Origin: CAVPOO01 sp963707015
GTDB taxonomy: Bacteria; Pseudomonadota; Gammaproteobacteria; Thiohalobacterales; Thiohalobacteraceae
Length of the DNA stretch: 64,000 nucleotides
Direction: 5' to 3'
NCBI GenBank assembly: GCA_963707015.1
Contig: CAVPOO010000015.1
Coordinates: 459,866-523,865, forward strand
Position numbers and translations under genes: made by a program. Of the stretch, positions 1 to 8,555 are shown piece by piece. Position 1 is the stretch's first letter. The number at the start of each line of letters is the position of its first letter. The notes below the pieces were generated by a model. It saw only the letters and a list, made by a program, of their open reading frames with translations, ran no database searches and was not told the DNA's origin.

Positions 1-888
1 ACGCTACAGCCAATTGACCGGTTTCCTCTCGATGCAGCGATTCTTTTTTCCGACATTCTTACCGTACCGGACGCGATGGGTCTGGGTCTGTATTTCGAGG
101 AGGGAGAAGGCCCGCGTTTTCACCGGCCGGTAAGGTCAGAGGAGGCAATTGATTCGCTGCCAATCCCGGATCCGGAAGCGGACCTGCGCTACGTCATGGA
201 CGCGGTACGGATAATTCGACACGAGCTTGATGGTCGTGTGCCGCTGATCGGTTTTTCGGGCAGTCCCTGGACCCTGGCAACCTATATGGTGGAAGGCGGC
301 TCCAGTCGGGAGTTCGCGACGATCAAACGCATGCTCTATGGCAGTCCGCAACTCCTGCACCGGTTGCTGGACAAACTTGTACAAGCGGTAACCGTATACC
401 TGAATGCGCAGATTGCCGCTGGCGTTCAGGCAGTGATGATCTTTGATACCTGGGGCGGGGCGCTGGCTGCGCGTGCCTATCAGGATTTTTCCCTCGCTTA
501 CATGATGCGGATTGTAGCCGGCTTGACGCGTGAGGCCGACGGTCGACGCGTTCCGGTGATCCTCTTTACCAAGGGCGGTGGGCAGTGGATCGAAACGATG
601 GCCCGCTCTGGTGCGGATGCGCTTGGCCTTGACTGGACCTGTGATATCGCCGACGCGCGTAAGCGGGTTGGTGACAAAGTTGCCTTGCAGGGTAATCTTG
701 ACCCCTGTGTGCTCTATGCCCCACCCGAGCGGATTCGCGCGGAGGTACAGCGGATTCTGGCGGAATTTGGTCATGGCTCGGGGCATGTGTTCAATCTTGG
801 CCATGGCATCCACCCGCAGGTCGACCCTGACCACGCGGGAGCCATGATTGAGGCGGTGCATGAACTGAGCGCCGCCTACCATATCTGA
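1..888 (+). CDS. hemE: Uroporphyrinogen decarboxylase HemE, 5'-truncated by the window edge
   Basis: HemE decarboxylates the four acetate side chains of uroporphyrinogen III to give coproporphyrinogen III, a cytoplasmic step of haem synthesis. The reading frame is open from base 1 and begins with TLQPIDRFPLDAA, a conserved HemE segment, so the true start lies upstream. About 295 codons are present of the roughly 355 usual for the family, so some 60 N-terminal residues are missing. Family signatures visible include FSDILTVPDAMGLGL, GFSGSPWTLATYM, FDTWGG and LDWTCD, with a C-terminal NLGHGIHPQVDPDHA. An ATG at 76 is internal and is not the start. The assignment is secure; only the 5' end is unseen. 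Confidence 0.96.
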   Translation, partial: TLQPIDRFPLDAAILFSDILTVPDAMGLGLYFEEGEGPRFHRPVRSEEAIDSLPIPDPEADLRYVMDAVRIIRHELDGRVPLIGFSGSPWTLATYMVEGGSSREFATIKRMLYGSPQLLHRLLDKLVQAVTVYLNAQIAAGVQAVMIFDTWGGALAARAYQDFSLAYMMRIVAGLTREADGRRVPVILFTKGGGQWIETMARSGADALGLDWTCDIADARKRVGDKVALQGNLDPCVLYAPPERIRAEVQRILAEFGHGSGHVFNLGHGIHPQVDPDHAGAMIEAVHELSAAYHI

Positions 889-1207
889 TCGACAGCGCCT
901 GATCCCGGCTAGCCAGCCGGTTAACATTCCCTCTATCAATCAATCGGTTGTGCCAGCTCGGGTTTGCGGGTCACGGGGCTTCTGCGCCTGCCTGCGATTC
1001 AAGAATGCCGACCCTCTGGTCGCTAGGAGTGGAATAGCAAAAACACTAATCCTGGAATGGCATGTCGTCTCACAAACCACAGATTCATGCTCAGTGCCTC
1101 ATGTGGTCAACATCCCCGACGTTCGAACTGACTGAGCCTGCGCATTCTGCGTTTCAGCGGCGGCCAAAGGTTTTCCCCATCTCTCATCACCTGGAAGCGG
1201 CAGGGGC
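889..1207. other. Intergenic region with no recognised feature
   Basis: This 319-bp gap lies between hemE and the GGDEF-EAL gene. Short open frames exist, for example 950-1135 on the plus strand, but they show no ribosome binding site and no recognisable protein. No clear intrinsic terminator follows hemE. The promoter of the GGDEF-EAL gene presumably lies here, but I could not pick out a convincing -35/-10 pair. Confidence 0.5.
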
Positions 1208-3751
1208 ATGAAGCCTGTCCCGAGGCAGGTCGCAGACTTTGTCAGCGCGCACAGCTTGCGTACCCGCTTCATGTATGCGGCTTCCCTTCTGACCGTCATC
1301 GTGCTTTCGAGTGCCTGGTTCGCCGGTCGCTACGTGTCCGAGGTCAGCCAGGAGACTGCGCGGAATCTGGGTGCACGCAGCGAGGTTCAGCGCGAGAGCC
1401 GCTCGCTTCGCAACACCCTGTGGAAGGCCCAGTATGCTCTCCAGAATTTCGCTCTCACGCCAGGCGCGAGAGAAAGGCAGGCAGTTGGCCAGTACCTGGA
1501 AACCGCCGCTGGCGTAAGCGAACACCTGCATGGCAGTATGTGGATAAGCGAGCACCGGCTTTCCGCGATTACGGCCGGCATCGTATCAGATTTGCGGCGC
1601 GTGCAAATGCAAGCCGGGGAACTGATGGATGTTCGTCAGGACATCAACAGCCTGTTTCCAACGCCGTCACAGCTGGATGAGATCCTGTCGCCCGATGCCA
1701 AGGGCTTTCTGATTGTATTGCAGCGTGCCCTGGAGCAAATCGATAGTGACTCTGAGCCGGGGCTTGAAGAGATCCGAGAACGCCTCGAGGAAGTTCGCCA
1801 CAGTTGGTCTCAAATGATCACTGCCTTTCGCGCTTATGCAGTGCAGCGAGCAGCCAGCTATGCAGCCGGATCGCAGGGCCAGCAGCTGGCTGGATACGAC
1901 ATCACAATCCTGCATCAGGACCTGATCCGCTATCTTAACGAACTCGCGTTGAAGCTTGAGCCGACACAGGCCAACCTGCGGATAGGAGACTCCGTGCGGG
2001 AAATGACCGCCCTGGCTCGAGAGTGGTTCGATGGTTTCAATCGCTTTCGGATGATGCAGGAATCCAACGGTTGGCGCAGCGCTATCCCTCACCTTGAAAA
2101 CGGCGTGCAGCCCCTGTTTGTGCGAATCGAAGGTGGCCTCCATCAGATTGAATCACACCTCGATGCCACTGCCCAACACGAGGTGTCTGGGTGGGCGGCG
2201 ATAGGTCAGAATCTGATCCAGAACATATGGGTGCTGTCACTGCTTGCTCTCTGCGTGATAGCGATCAGCTACTGGTATGTTGAGCACGCGGTGCTCGCGC
2301 CGCTTTCCCAACTGGGTCGGGCAATGAACGCGGTAGCCAGCGGTGAGGAGCATGCCAGCCTCCCCGAACCGCCTATTCTCGAGGCCCGCCATCTTATCGA
2401 TGCCTTCGCGCAAATGAAGGATAAGGTGCAGGAACGCCATGTGGAACTGGAACGTCGTACGCTGCACGATGCGTTAACGGGACTACCCAACAGGGTGCTG
2501 ATGATGGATCGTCTGAGACAGGAGATCTTGAAGGGAAAACGTAATGGACCATCGTTCTGCCTGCTGATAATGGATCTTGATCGGTTCAAGGAAGTCAATG
2601 ATGGCCTGGGCCATCAGACGGGAGACCAGGTTCTGTGCGAGGTCGGCGGGCGTTTGAATCAACTCCTGCGCGAGACCGACACGGTCGCCAGGCTGGGCGG
2701 GGACGAATTCTCCGTGCTTCTGCCCGATAGCGGAGTGCGCCAGGCGCAGGAGATTGCGCAGGTGATTGCCAATTCACTTCAGCAGCCCTTTGAATTCGAT
2801 GACAAACATCTGCTGCTGGGGGTGAGCATTGGCATAGCAGTTTTCCCTGACCATGGAAAAGAGGCCGACAGCCTGATCCGGTGTGCCGACGTTGCCATGT
2901 ATGTCGCCAAGGAGAACGGGCTTACGCACTCTGTCTACAACGTGCAGCAGGATCATAACAGCGTCGGTCGATTGGCCATGATCAGCGGGTTGCGGCAAGC
3001 GATCGATCGGGATGAGCTTGACTTGTACTACCAGCCGAAGGTCGATATGGGGAGTGGCAGAGTGGTGGGGCTGGAGGCACTTCTGCGCTGGCCGGAGTGG
3101 AGTTCCGTGCCCACAAAGTACCTTATCCAGGCCGCGGAACAGACTGGACTCATTCGGCCATTGACGCAATGGGTGTTGCACAGTGCGCTCCGGCAGTATG
3201 CCCGCTGGCAGGACAGGGGCTGGTCGTTAGCGGTATCGGTGAATATCTCAAACTGGACCTTGCAGCAAGGTGAACTGAGGGAACAGATTGCGAGTCTCCT
3301 ATCGGAGTGCCGGGTTCCAGCATCGGCGCTGGAGCTCGAAATCAAGGAGAATGCAGTGATGAGAAACCCCGACCGCGCACTCGCGGCGGTGGAGGAACTG
3401 CATTGTCTGGGCGTGAAGATTACGCTCGATGATTACGGGACTGGGTTTTCCTCGCTTGCCTATCTGAAACAGATGCCCGTCGACAAGCTCAAGATTGATT
3501 CGTCATTCGTGATGGACATGTTCGAGGACGAGGACAGTGCATTGATTGTGCGCTCGACGATAGACCTGGCGCACAATCTCGGCTTGAAAGTTGTTGCGGA
3601 AGGCGTTTCTACCCAGGAGGTGTGGGACCTTCTCGCGGTCTTTAACTGCGATATTGCACAGGGCTATCTGGTGGCTCAACCGATGCCGGCCGACGACATC
3701 GAAGCATGGTTGGGCGCGCACTACCCCCATCGTGCCGGCTATTCAGGCTAG
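1208..3751 (+). CDS. Membrane-anchored GGDEF-EAL protein (diguanylate cyclase/phosphodiesterase)
   Basis: The 847-residue protein is predicted to make or break cyclic di-GMP at the inner membrane. A first membrane segment lies at about residues 21-43 and a second at about 335-357. They enclose a periplasmic sensor region of some 290 residues with no domain I recognise. A HAMP-like linker follows, then a GGDEF domain (about 440-600) and an EAL domain (about 610-840). The cyclase motif GGDEF is intact at 497-501, and RETD five residues before it matches the allosteric I-site RxxD. The EAL domain keeps EALLRW, DDYGTGFSSL, KIDSSF, VVAEGV and QGYL. The usual E-x-T-E motif reads EIKE, with Lys replacing Thr. 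Both activities look possible. Start ATG 1208 lacks a strong Shine-Dalgarno. The gene converges on the next one with a 5-bp gap. Confidence 0.93.
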   Translation: MKPVPRQVADFVSAHSLRTRFMYAASLLTVIVLSSAWFAGRYVSEVSQETARNLGARSEVQRESRSLRNTLWKAQYALQNFALTPGARERQAVGQYLETAAGVSEHLHGSMWISEHRLSAITAGIVSDLRRVQMQAGELMDVRQDINSLFPTPSQLDEILSPDAKGFLIVLQRALEQIDSDSEPGLEEIRERLEEVRHSWSQMITAFRAYAVQRAASYAAGSQGQQLAGYDITILHQDLIRYLNELALKLEPTQANLRIGDSVREMTALAREWFDGFNRFRMMQESNGWRSAIPHLENGVQPLFVRIEGGLHQIESHLDATAQHEVSGWAAIGQNLIQNIWVLSLLALCVIAISYWYVEHAVLAPLSQLGRAMNAVASGEEHASLPEPPILEARHLIDAFAQMKDKVQERHVELERRTLHDALTGLPNRVLMMDRLRQEILKGKRNGPSFCLLIMDLDRFKEVNDGLGHQTGDQVLCEVGGRLNQLLRETDTVARLGGDEFSVLLPDSGVRQAQEIAQVIANSLQQPFEFDDKHLLLGVSIGIAVFPDHGKEADSLIRCADVAMYVAKENGLTHSVYNVQQDHNSVGRLAMISGLRQAIDRDELDLYYQPKVDMGSGRVVGLEALLRWPEWSSVPTKYLIQAAEQTGLIRPLTQWVLHSALRQYARWQDRGWSLAVSVNISNWTLQQGELREQIASLLSECRVPASALELEIKENAVMRNPDRALAAVEELHCLGVKITLDDYGTGFSSLAYLKQMPVDKLKIDSSFVMDMFEDEDSALIVRSTIDLAHNLGLKVVAEGVSTQEVWDLLAVFNCDIAQGYLVAQPMPADDIEAWLGAHYPHRAGYSG

Positions 3752-3756
3752 AGACC

Positions 3757-4635
3757 TCAGCACAGTTCGCTCAACAACCACTCGGTCATACGCAGCGCCT
3801 GCGAATGATAGCCCGCGCCAAAGAGGTTGAGGTGGTTCAGTACATGGTAGAGGTTGTAGAGTGAGCGCCGTGTAGAGTAGCCGGGGTCCAGCGGATACGT
3901 CTCGCGATAGGCTGCATAAAACGCCTCGCCAAAACCGCCGAAAAGTTCAGTCATTGCCAAGTCGGTTTCCCGGTCTCCGAAGTAGACGGCCGGATCGAAT
4001 ATGACCGGTTCTCCGGTCCTGAGTGTACCGAAGTTTCCGGACCATAGATCTCCGTGTAACAGTGCAGGCCGCAGTGAATGGCCAGTGAACAACGCAGGGA
4101 AACCATCCATTAAGCGTTCGCCCAGTTGCTGCAAGCGACCTCCGTATCCATGCTGTGCTGCCAGTGACAGCTGAAATCCCAGGCGGTGTTTTCGCCAGAA
4201 TTCTGTCCAGTCGCGGGTCCGGGTATTGATCTGCGGGGTTGCACCGATGGTGTTACCCCGCTGCCAGCCGAACTCGTCCTGCTCAATCCGGTGCATGGCG
4301 GCCAGTTGGCGTCCGAGTTCAGCGGCAGCGCCCCGCCCGCCGAGCGGGAGGTATTCCATCACGAGCCAGGCGCTTTCCCCTGCTGTTCCCCAGCAGACTG
4401 GCCGCGGCGCGCGCACCGTCTTGCTGTTGGCAATCTCCTGCAGCCCTTCTGCTTCGGCAATGAACATATCGAGTGCATCAGCGCTGTTCAGTTTGACGAA
4501 GAAGTCCTGTCCATCGCTCTGAATGCGAAACGTCTGGTTGATGCAGCCGCCGCCGATGGCATCACGATCATCCGGCCGTATTGTGAAACCGGTTGCCTGT
4601 TCGACATTCTGTCTTAATGCGTCCCAAAGGTTCAT
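3757..4635 (-). CDS. Fructosamine kinase family protein (YniA-like)
   Basis: This family phosphorylates ketosamine adducts on glycated proteins or related small substrates, allowing deglycation; the bacterial substrate is usually unknown. The 292-residue product has the choline/aminoglycoside kinase fold signatures: a nucleotide-binding N-lobe with FFVKLN (about 45-50), the catalytic loop HGDLWSGN at 194-201, and the metal-binding segment DPAVYFGDRE just after it. Length matches the family (about 290). I chose ATG 4635 (MNLWDALRQ). A TTG four codons upstream at 4647 is possible, but neither start has a good ribosome site. It lies between a convergent GGDEF-EAL gene and a codirectional HNH nuclease gene, and nothing nearby defines its substrate. 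Confidence 0.88.
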   Translation of the reverse strand: MNLWDALRQNVEQATGFTIRPDDRDAIGGGCINQTFRIQSDGQDFFVKLNSADALDMFIAEAEGLQEIANSKTVRAPRPVCWGTAGESAWLVMEYLPLGGRGAAAELGRQLAAMHRIEQDEFGWQRGNTIGATPQINTRTRDWTEFWRKHRLGFQLSLAAQHGYGGRLQQLGERLMDGFPALFTGHSLRPALLHGDLWSGNFGTLRTGEPVIFDPAVYFGDRETDLAMTELFGGFGEAFYAAYRETYPLDPGYSTRRSLYNLYHVLNHLNLFGAGYHSQALRMTEWLLSELC

Positions 4636-4783
4636 GTCTGTCGCCAAGGAGTTGGGCAGCCGCCACTAATACAGTGGCGCATCGGCTGGAAGCGTGGCGA
4701 GGGATATTGTGCTGAGCAGGAGACAGCGGGTTGTTGCAGCCTGGCGCGCGTGCTGAACCAGGCAATAAAAGCTGGCGCGTCCA

Positions 4784-5386
4784 CTAGCGAGTAATACGCG
4801 CTAGGCGCTCGTGCAGGGGGCTGCTACGGGGGAAATGGGCCAGCAGGAATTCCATCTGGTCCGTGAGTACGCGTTTGCCTTGCAGATAAATGTACTCGGC
4901 GTGTGTAGGGGTGAAGGGCACCGCCAGCAACTCCATCCTCGCCTCTTCAGGACGACGCCCCGCCTTGTGATTGTTGCAGCGCTTGCAGGCAGTAACGACG
5001 TTGTTCCAGCTGTCAGTGCCCTGTTGGCTCAGTGGCGTCACGTGGTCACGCGAGAGATCCAGGGCGGCGAATTGTTCGCCACAATACATGCACAGCAAGG
5101 CATCACGTCTGAAGAGGGCCGGGTTATTCAATGGAGGAACGTATTTGTCGCGCGCTTTGACCAGGGCGCGCCTGTTTCCATGCGTGGCAATGATCGAGTT
5201 CAGATCGATCCGACTCTGCCGCCCGGTGCGGGCATTGATCCCGCCGCGTACCCTGTAAAGGGTGGTGCCGCAGGTATAGGCAACTTGATCCAGGTGGTAC
5301 AGCCTCACAGCATCCTGGTAATTGACCCACTCAAGGGGCATACCGGCCACATCCGTACGCAGAATCTGGTGTGTCAGGTCAAGCAT
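4784..5386 (-). CDS. HNH endonuclease family protein
   Basis: A 200-residue protein whose centre is an HNH nuclease domain. A zinc-binding pair CMYC at 99-102 and CKRC at 134-137 brackets the DHV motif (His115) and the Asn-Asn pair 128-129, with NNHK following the second pair. These are the metal-binding and catalytic elements of the HNH fold. The N-terminal 90 residues have no motif I recognise. Stand-alone HNH proteins of this length are common in proteobacterial chromosomes and their biological role is generally unassigned. No restriction, intron or phage gene is adjacent, so I do not infer a defence or homing role. Start ATG 5386 is preceded by a GGCGGAA stretch that could act as ribosome site. 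Confidence 0.88.
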   Translation of the reverse strand: MLDLTHQILRTDVAGMPLEWVNYQDAVRLYHLDQVAYTCGTTLYRVRGGINARTGRQSRIDLNSIIATHGNRRALVKARDKYVPPLNNPALFRRDALLCMYCGEQFAALDLSRDHVTPLSQQGTDSWNNVVTACKRCNNHKAGRRPEEARMELLAVPFTPTHAEYIYLQGKRVLTDQMEFLLAHFPRSSPLHERLARITR

Positions 5387-5546
5387 CTATGCCGTTCCGC
5401 CAAACATTGACCTGCCTTTTATGGCAAAAATGTCTCGAAAAGTAAACTGATACCGCCTCCTGCCCAGGACCCGACCCAGCTGTTGGTGCGCGCCCTGGCT
5501 GCCAGGACCACAGCAAACCAGCAGCAATTTCCCACCCTGATCCATA

Positions 5547-5575
5547 TTTAAAGCGCGGCCGGAATACGGTATCAT
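5547..5575 (+). promoter_or_regulatory. Candidate sigma-70 promoter for the pnt operon
   Basis: TTTAAA (5547-5552) and TATCAT (5570-5575) are separated by 17 bp and lie in the 378-bp gap before the transhydrogenase genes. The -10 matches 5 of 6 consensus bases, the -35 only 4. If used, the transcript would carry a GC-rich leader of roughly 180 nt. The rest of the gap (5387-5764) holds no convincing gene. Confidence 0.35.
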
Positions 5576-5764
5576 GCCAGCCCTTTGCGGCTGAGCTGGG
5601 CGCACTTCCTGGCAGGATGGGCACTGACCGCCCCGGGCGAGGCGACGGGTCCACACCGCGTGGTGCTCGCCGCGCCCGTGTATGCTGCTGTACATTTGGC
5701 CAATCCTGGCCGGCGGTTTTGCCGATGCGGCCTGCCGTAATGACCGGATCCGGAGAATTCTCAG

Positions 5765-6898
5765 ATGGCAATACGCATAGGTGTCCCCAGAGAGCGAGTC
5801 AGCGATGAACGGCGGGTCGCCCTCGATCCCGGCGTTTCGGAGCGTTTCGCAAAACTGGGTGCGGAGGTCCTGATCGAGCGCGATGCAGGCGCCTTGTCCT
5901 GCCTGGCAGATCAGCACTACCTTGCAGCCCGGATTGTCGAGGATGCAGCAGCGCTCTACCGAGAGGCTGATATCATCCTGAAGGTTCAGCCCCCTTCCGA
6001 GGAGGAGATCGACCTGATACCTGAAGGCAAGATTCTGGTCGGTTTTATGTTTCCCTATCGCTATCCGGAGCGGGTGGCCCGGCTTCGCGAGGCAGGTATC
6101 ACCAGTTTTGGCATGGAGCTGATCCCGCGTATCTCCCGTGCCCAGTCCATGGACGCACTGTCATCCCAGGCGTCGGTAGCCGGATACAAGGCGGGGCTCA
6201 TGGCGGCCGACCGTTCGCGTCGTTTTTTTCCCATGCTGACCACGGCCGCCGGCACCATCCGCCCGGCAAAGGTTCTGGTGATTGGCGCAGGGGTCGCAGG
6301 GCTGCAGGCGATCGCGACCTGCAAGCGGCTTGGCGCACTGGTCGAAGCATATGACATTCGAACGGCTGCCAAGGAGCAGGTCGAGTCGCTGGGCGCCAAA
6401 CTGGTTGATACCGGTATCAGTGCGGAAGCTGCCGGCGGCTATGCGCGCGAACTGACCGAAGAAGAGAAGCGCAAGCAGGAGGAAGTACTGGCGCGGCACA
6501 TCGCCCTGGCCGACGCCGTCATCACGACGGCATCTGTCCCCGGCCGGCCGGCACCGCGTATCGTCAGCAGGGAGATGGTTGAACAGATGAAACCGGGATC
6601 GGTAGTGATTGATCTTGCTGCCGAAGGCGGGGGCAACTGTGAACTGACCGTGCCGGGTGAAAAGATTGATCACAATAACGTTACGGTGTACGGCCCGGTG
6701 AATGTGCCAAGCATGCTGTCCGCGCATGCCAGTGAGATGTATGCCCGGAACCTGTTCAATTTTGTCAGCCCGATGATCAAGGATGGCGAGCTGATGCTCG
6801 ATTGGGATGACGAAGTCATTGCGGAAAGCTGCCTGACCCATCAGGGTCAAATCCGGCCTGAGCGTATCCGCCAGCTTGTTGAAGGAGACGGTTCATGA
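5765..6898 (+). CDS. pntAA: NAD(P) transhydrogenase subunit alpha part 1 (NAD-binding domain I)
   Basis: This 377-residue soluble subunit binds NAD(H) in the proton-translocating transhydrogenase, which uses the proton gradient to reduce NADP+ with NADH. The N-terminus MAIRIGVPRERVSDERRVAL is typical of the alanine dehydrogenase/PntA family. The Rossmann glycine motif VIGAGVAGLQAIATCKRLGA lies near residue 175, and the mobile-loop region around RPAPRIVSREMVEQM follows. It stops after domain I, so the membrane part is in the next gene. This is the normal three-gene arrangement of many proteobacteria, not a frameshift of a fused pntA. The stop overlaps the next start (ATGA, 6895-6898). GGAG lies 9 nt before ATG 5765. 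Confidence 0.95.
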   Translation: MAIRIGVPRERVSDERRVALDPGVSERFAKLGAEVLIERDAGALSCLADQHYLAARIVEDAAALYREADIILKVQPPSEEEIDLIPEGKILVGFMFPYRYPERVARLREAGITSFGMELIPRISRAQSMDALSSQASVAGYKAGLMAADRSRRFFPMLTTAAGTIRPAKVLVIGAGVAGLQAIATCKRLGALVEAYDIRTAAKEQVESLGAKLVDTGISAEAAGGYARELTEEEKRKQEEVLARHIALADAVITTASVPGRPAPRIVSREMVEQMKPGSVVIDLAAEGGGNCELTVPGEKIDHNNVTVYGPVNVPSMLSAHASEMYARNLFNFVSPMIKDGELMLDWDDEVIAESCLTHQGQIRPERIRQLVEGDGS

Positions 6899-7185
6899 TC
6901 GAGGGCTTTACTGCGCTCTACATCTTCATGTTGGCTGCCTTTACCGGTTACGAAGTGATTTCGCGGGTGCCGGTTATCCTGCATACGCCCTTGATGTCGG
7001 GCTCCAATTTTGTCCACGGCATCGTTCTGGTGGGGGCGATGGTCGCCATGGGGCATGCAGGAACGGTTGGCGAGCAGATTATCGGGTTTATCGGCGTCAT
7101 GCTTGCGGCGGGCAATGCGGTGGGTGGCTACGTTGTCACCGAGCGCATGCTCGAAATGTTCAAGAGCAGCAAGGGGAGCCGCTGA
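6895..7185 (+). CDS. pntAB: NAD(P) transhydrogenase subunit alpha part 2 (membrane)
   Basis: A 96-residue integral membrane protein corresponding to the C-terminal hydrophobic domain of fused PntA. Three membrane segments are visible, beginning with ALYIFMLAAFTGYEVI, then the IVLVGAMVAMGHAG and IGFIGVMLAAGNAVGG stretches. It ends MLEMFKSSKGSR. With PntB it forms the proton channel (domain II). It overlaps the preceding gene by 4 nt and the following gene by 1 nt (TGATG, 7183-7187), so translation of all three is probably coupled. Confidence 0.94.
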   Translation: MIEGFTALYIFMLAAFTGYEVISRVPVILHTPLMSGSNFVHGIVLVGAMVAMGHAGTVGEQIIGFIGVMLAAGNAVGGYVVTERMLEMFKSSKGSR

Positions 7186-8555
7186 TGATAGGTAACCTCA
7201 TCCAGGTCAGTTACTTCGCGGCAGCGGTTCTCTTTATTCTTGGTCTCAAACGAATGAGTTCGCCGCTCACGGCGCGTGGCGGAATCGTCTGGGCCGGGGT
7301 CGGTATGCTGGTGGCGACCGTTGTGACCTTCCTGTGGCCGGGCATGCACAACTATGGACTGATGATCCTGGCGATTGCAGTTGGTGGCGGGGCCGCCTGG
7401 TACACCGGCAAGCGTGTTGGCATGACCGACATGCCACAAATGATTGCCATCTACAATGGCATGGGCGGTGGTGCTGCGGCTGCCATAGCCGCCGTCGAGT
7501 TACTCAAGGGCGGCATTCATACGACGAGCTTCCAGGCACTTGCGGTGATCGGCGCATTGATTGGCAGCGTAGCCTTTTCCGGCTCAATGGTCGCCTTTGC
7601 GAAGCTGCAGGGGCTCATGCGCAAGTCGCTGGTGTTTACCGGCCAGCAACTCATCAATCTGCTGATTTTTGGTGCGGCTCTTGGCTGCGGCTGGTTGATC
7701 ATCGGTGCCGATCAGCCCGGCCTCGTGGTGCTGCTGCTGTTCTACGTCTTCGTGCTGCTGTTCGGCATTGTCATGACCTTGCCTATCGGGGGTGCCGACA
7801 TGCCGGTGGTAATTTCTCTCTACAATGCGCTGACCGGGCTGGCCGTGGCCTTCGAAGGTTTCGTATTGGGTAATGCGGCTATGATCATCGCGGGTACAGT
7901 CGTTGGATCCGCAGGTACCCTCCTGACACAGTTGATGGCCAAGGCGATGAACCGTTCGCTGTCCAACGTGTTGTTCAGCGGCTTTGGCGCGGCCGGGGGA
8001 CAGGCGGATGAAGCCGTTGAAGGCAGTATGCGGGAAGTCGATGCCAACGACGCTGCCATCATGATGTCCTATGCCGAGAAGGTCATTATTGTGCCAGGCT
8101 ATGGAATGGCCGTGGCGCAGGCGCAACACAAGATCTGGGAGTTGACCGAACTGCTCGAGGAGCGCGGCGTCCAGGTCAAGTTCGCGATACACCCGGTTGC
8201 CGGGCGGATGCCAGGGCATATGAATGTCCTGCTGGCTGAAGCCGGCGTTCCCTACGACAAGATCTTCGATCTCGAGGAAATCAACGCCGAGTTCCCTCAG
8301 GCTGAAGTGGCGCTGGTGATTGGCGCCAACGATGTAGTGAATCCCGCGGCCCGCACTAACCCGGACAGCCCGATTTACGGTATGCCTATACTGGACGTTG
8401 ACAAGGCAAAGAACGCGATTGTGGTCAAACGCGGTCAGGGCACCGGGTTTTCGGGCATTGAGAATCAGCTGTTCTTTCTGGAAAACACACGCATGCTTTA
8501 TGGTGACGGACAGAAGGTTGCCAGTGAGCTGATTGCCGCGGTCAAACAACTCTAG
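7185..8555 (+). CDS. pntB: NAD(P) transhydrogenase subunit beta
   Basis: The 456-residue beta subunit supplies most of the membrane domain II and the NADP(H)-binding domain III. The N-terminal 260 residues are a series of hydrophobic helices. The C-terminal domain has the NADP signature VIIVPGYGMAVAQAQHKIW, then HPVAGRMPGHMNVLL, VIGANDVVNPAA and VVKRGQGTGFSGIEN, all diagnostic of PntB. I set the start at ATG 7185 (MIGNLIQVSYF), which overlaps the pntAB stop. The frame is open further upstream only because it runs antiparallel-free through pntAB. No T-rich terminator hairpin follows. Confidence 0.95.
   Translation: MIGNLIQVSYFAAAVLFILGLKRMSSPLTARGGIVWAGVGMLVATVVTFLWPGMHNYGLMILAIAVGGGAAWYTGKRVGMTDMPQMIAIYNGMGGGAAAAIAAVELLKGGIHTTSFQALAVIGALIGSVAFSGSMVAFAKLQGLMRKSLVFTGQQLINLLIFGAALGCGWLIIGADQPGLVVLLLFYVFVLLFGIVMTLPIGGADMPVVISLYNALTGLAVAFEGFVLGNAAMIIAGTVVGSAGTLLTQLMAKAMNRSLSNVLFSGFGAAGGQADEAVEGSMREVDANDAAIMMSYAEKVIIVPGYGMAVAQAQHKIWELTELLEERGVQVKFAIHPVAGRMPGHMNVLLAEAGVPYDKIFDLEEINAEFPQAEVALVIGANDVVNPAARTNPDSPIYGMPILDVDKAKNAIVVKRGQGTGFSGIENQLFFLENTRMLYGDGQKVASELIAAVKQL

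Noticed and set aside
1539..1547. A perfect DnaA box (TGTGGATAA) inside the GGDEF-EAL gene
   Set aside because: One isolated 9-mer is expected about every second window of this size by chance, and it lies in coding sequence without neighbouring boxes.
4784..5386. HNH gene as part of a defence or homing element
   Set aside because: No methylase, restriction partner, intron or phage gene is adjacent, and composition matches its neighbours.
5765..7185. Apparent split of pntA into two genes as a frameshift
   Set aside because: The pieces end and begin with a clean ATGA overlap at the natural domain boundary, which is the normal three-gene pnt arrangement in many proteobacteria.
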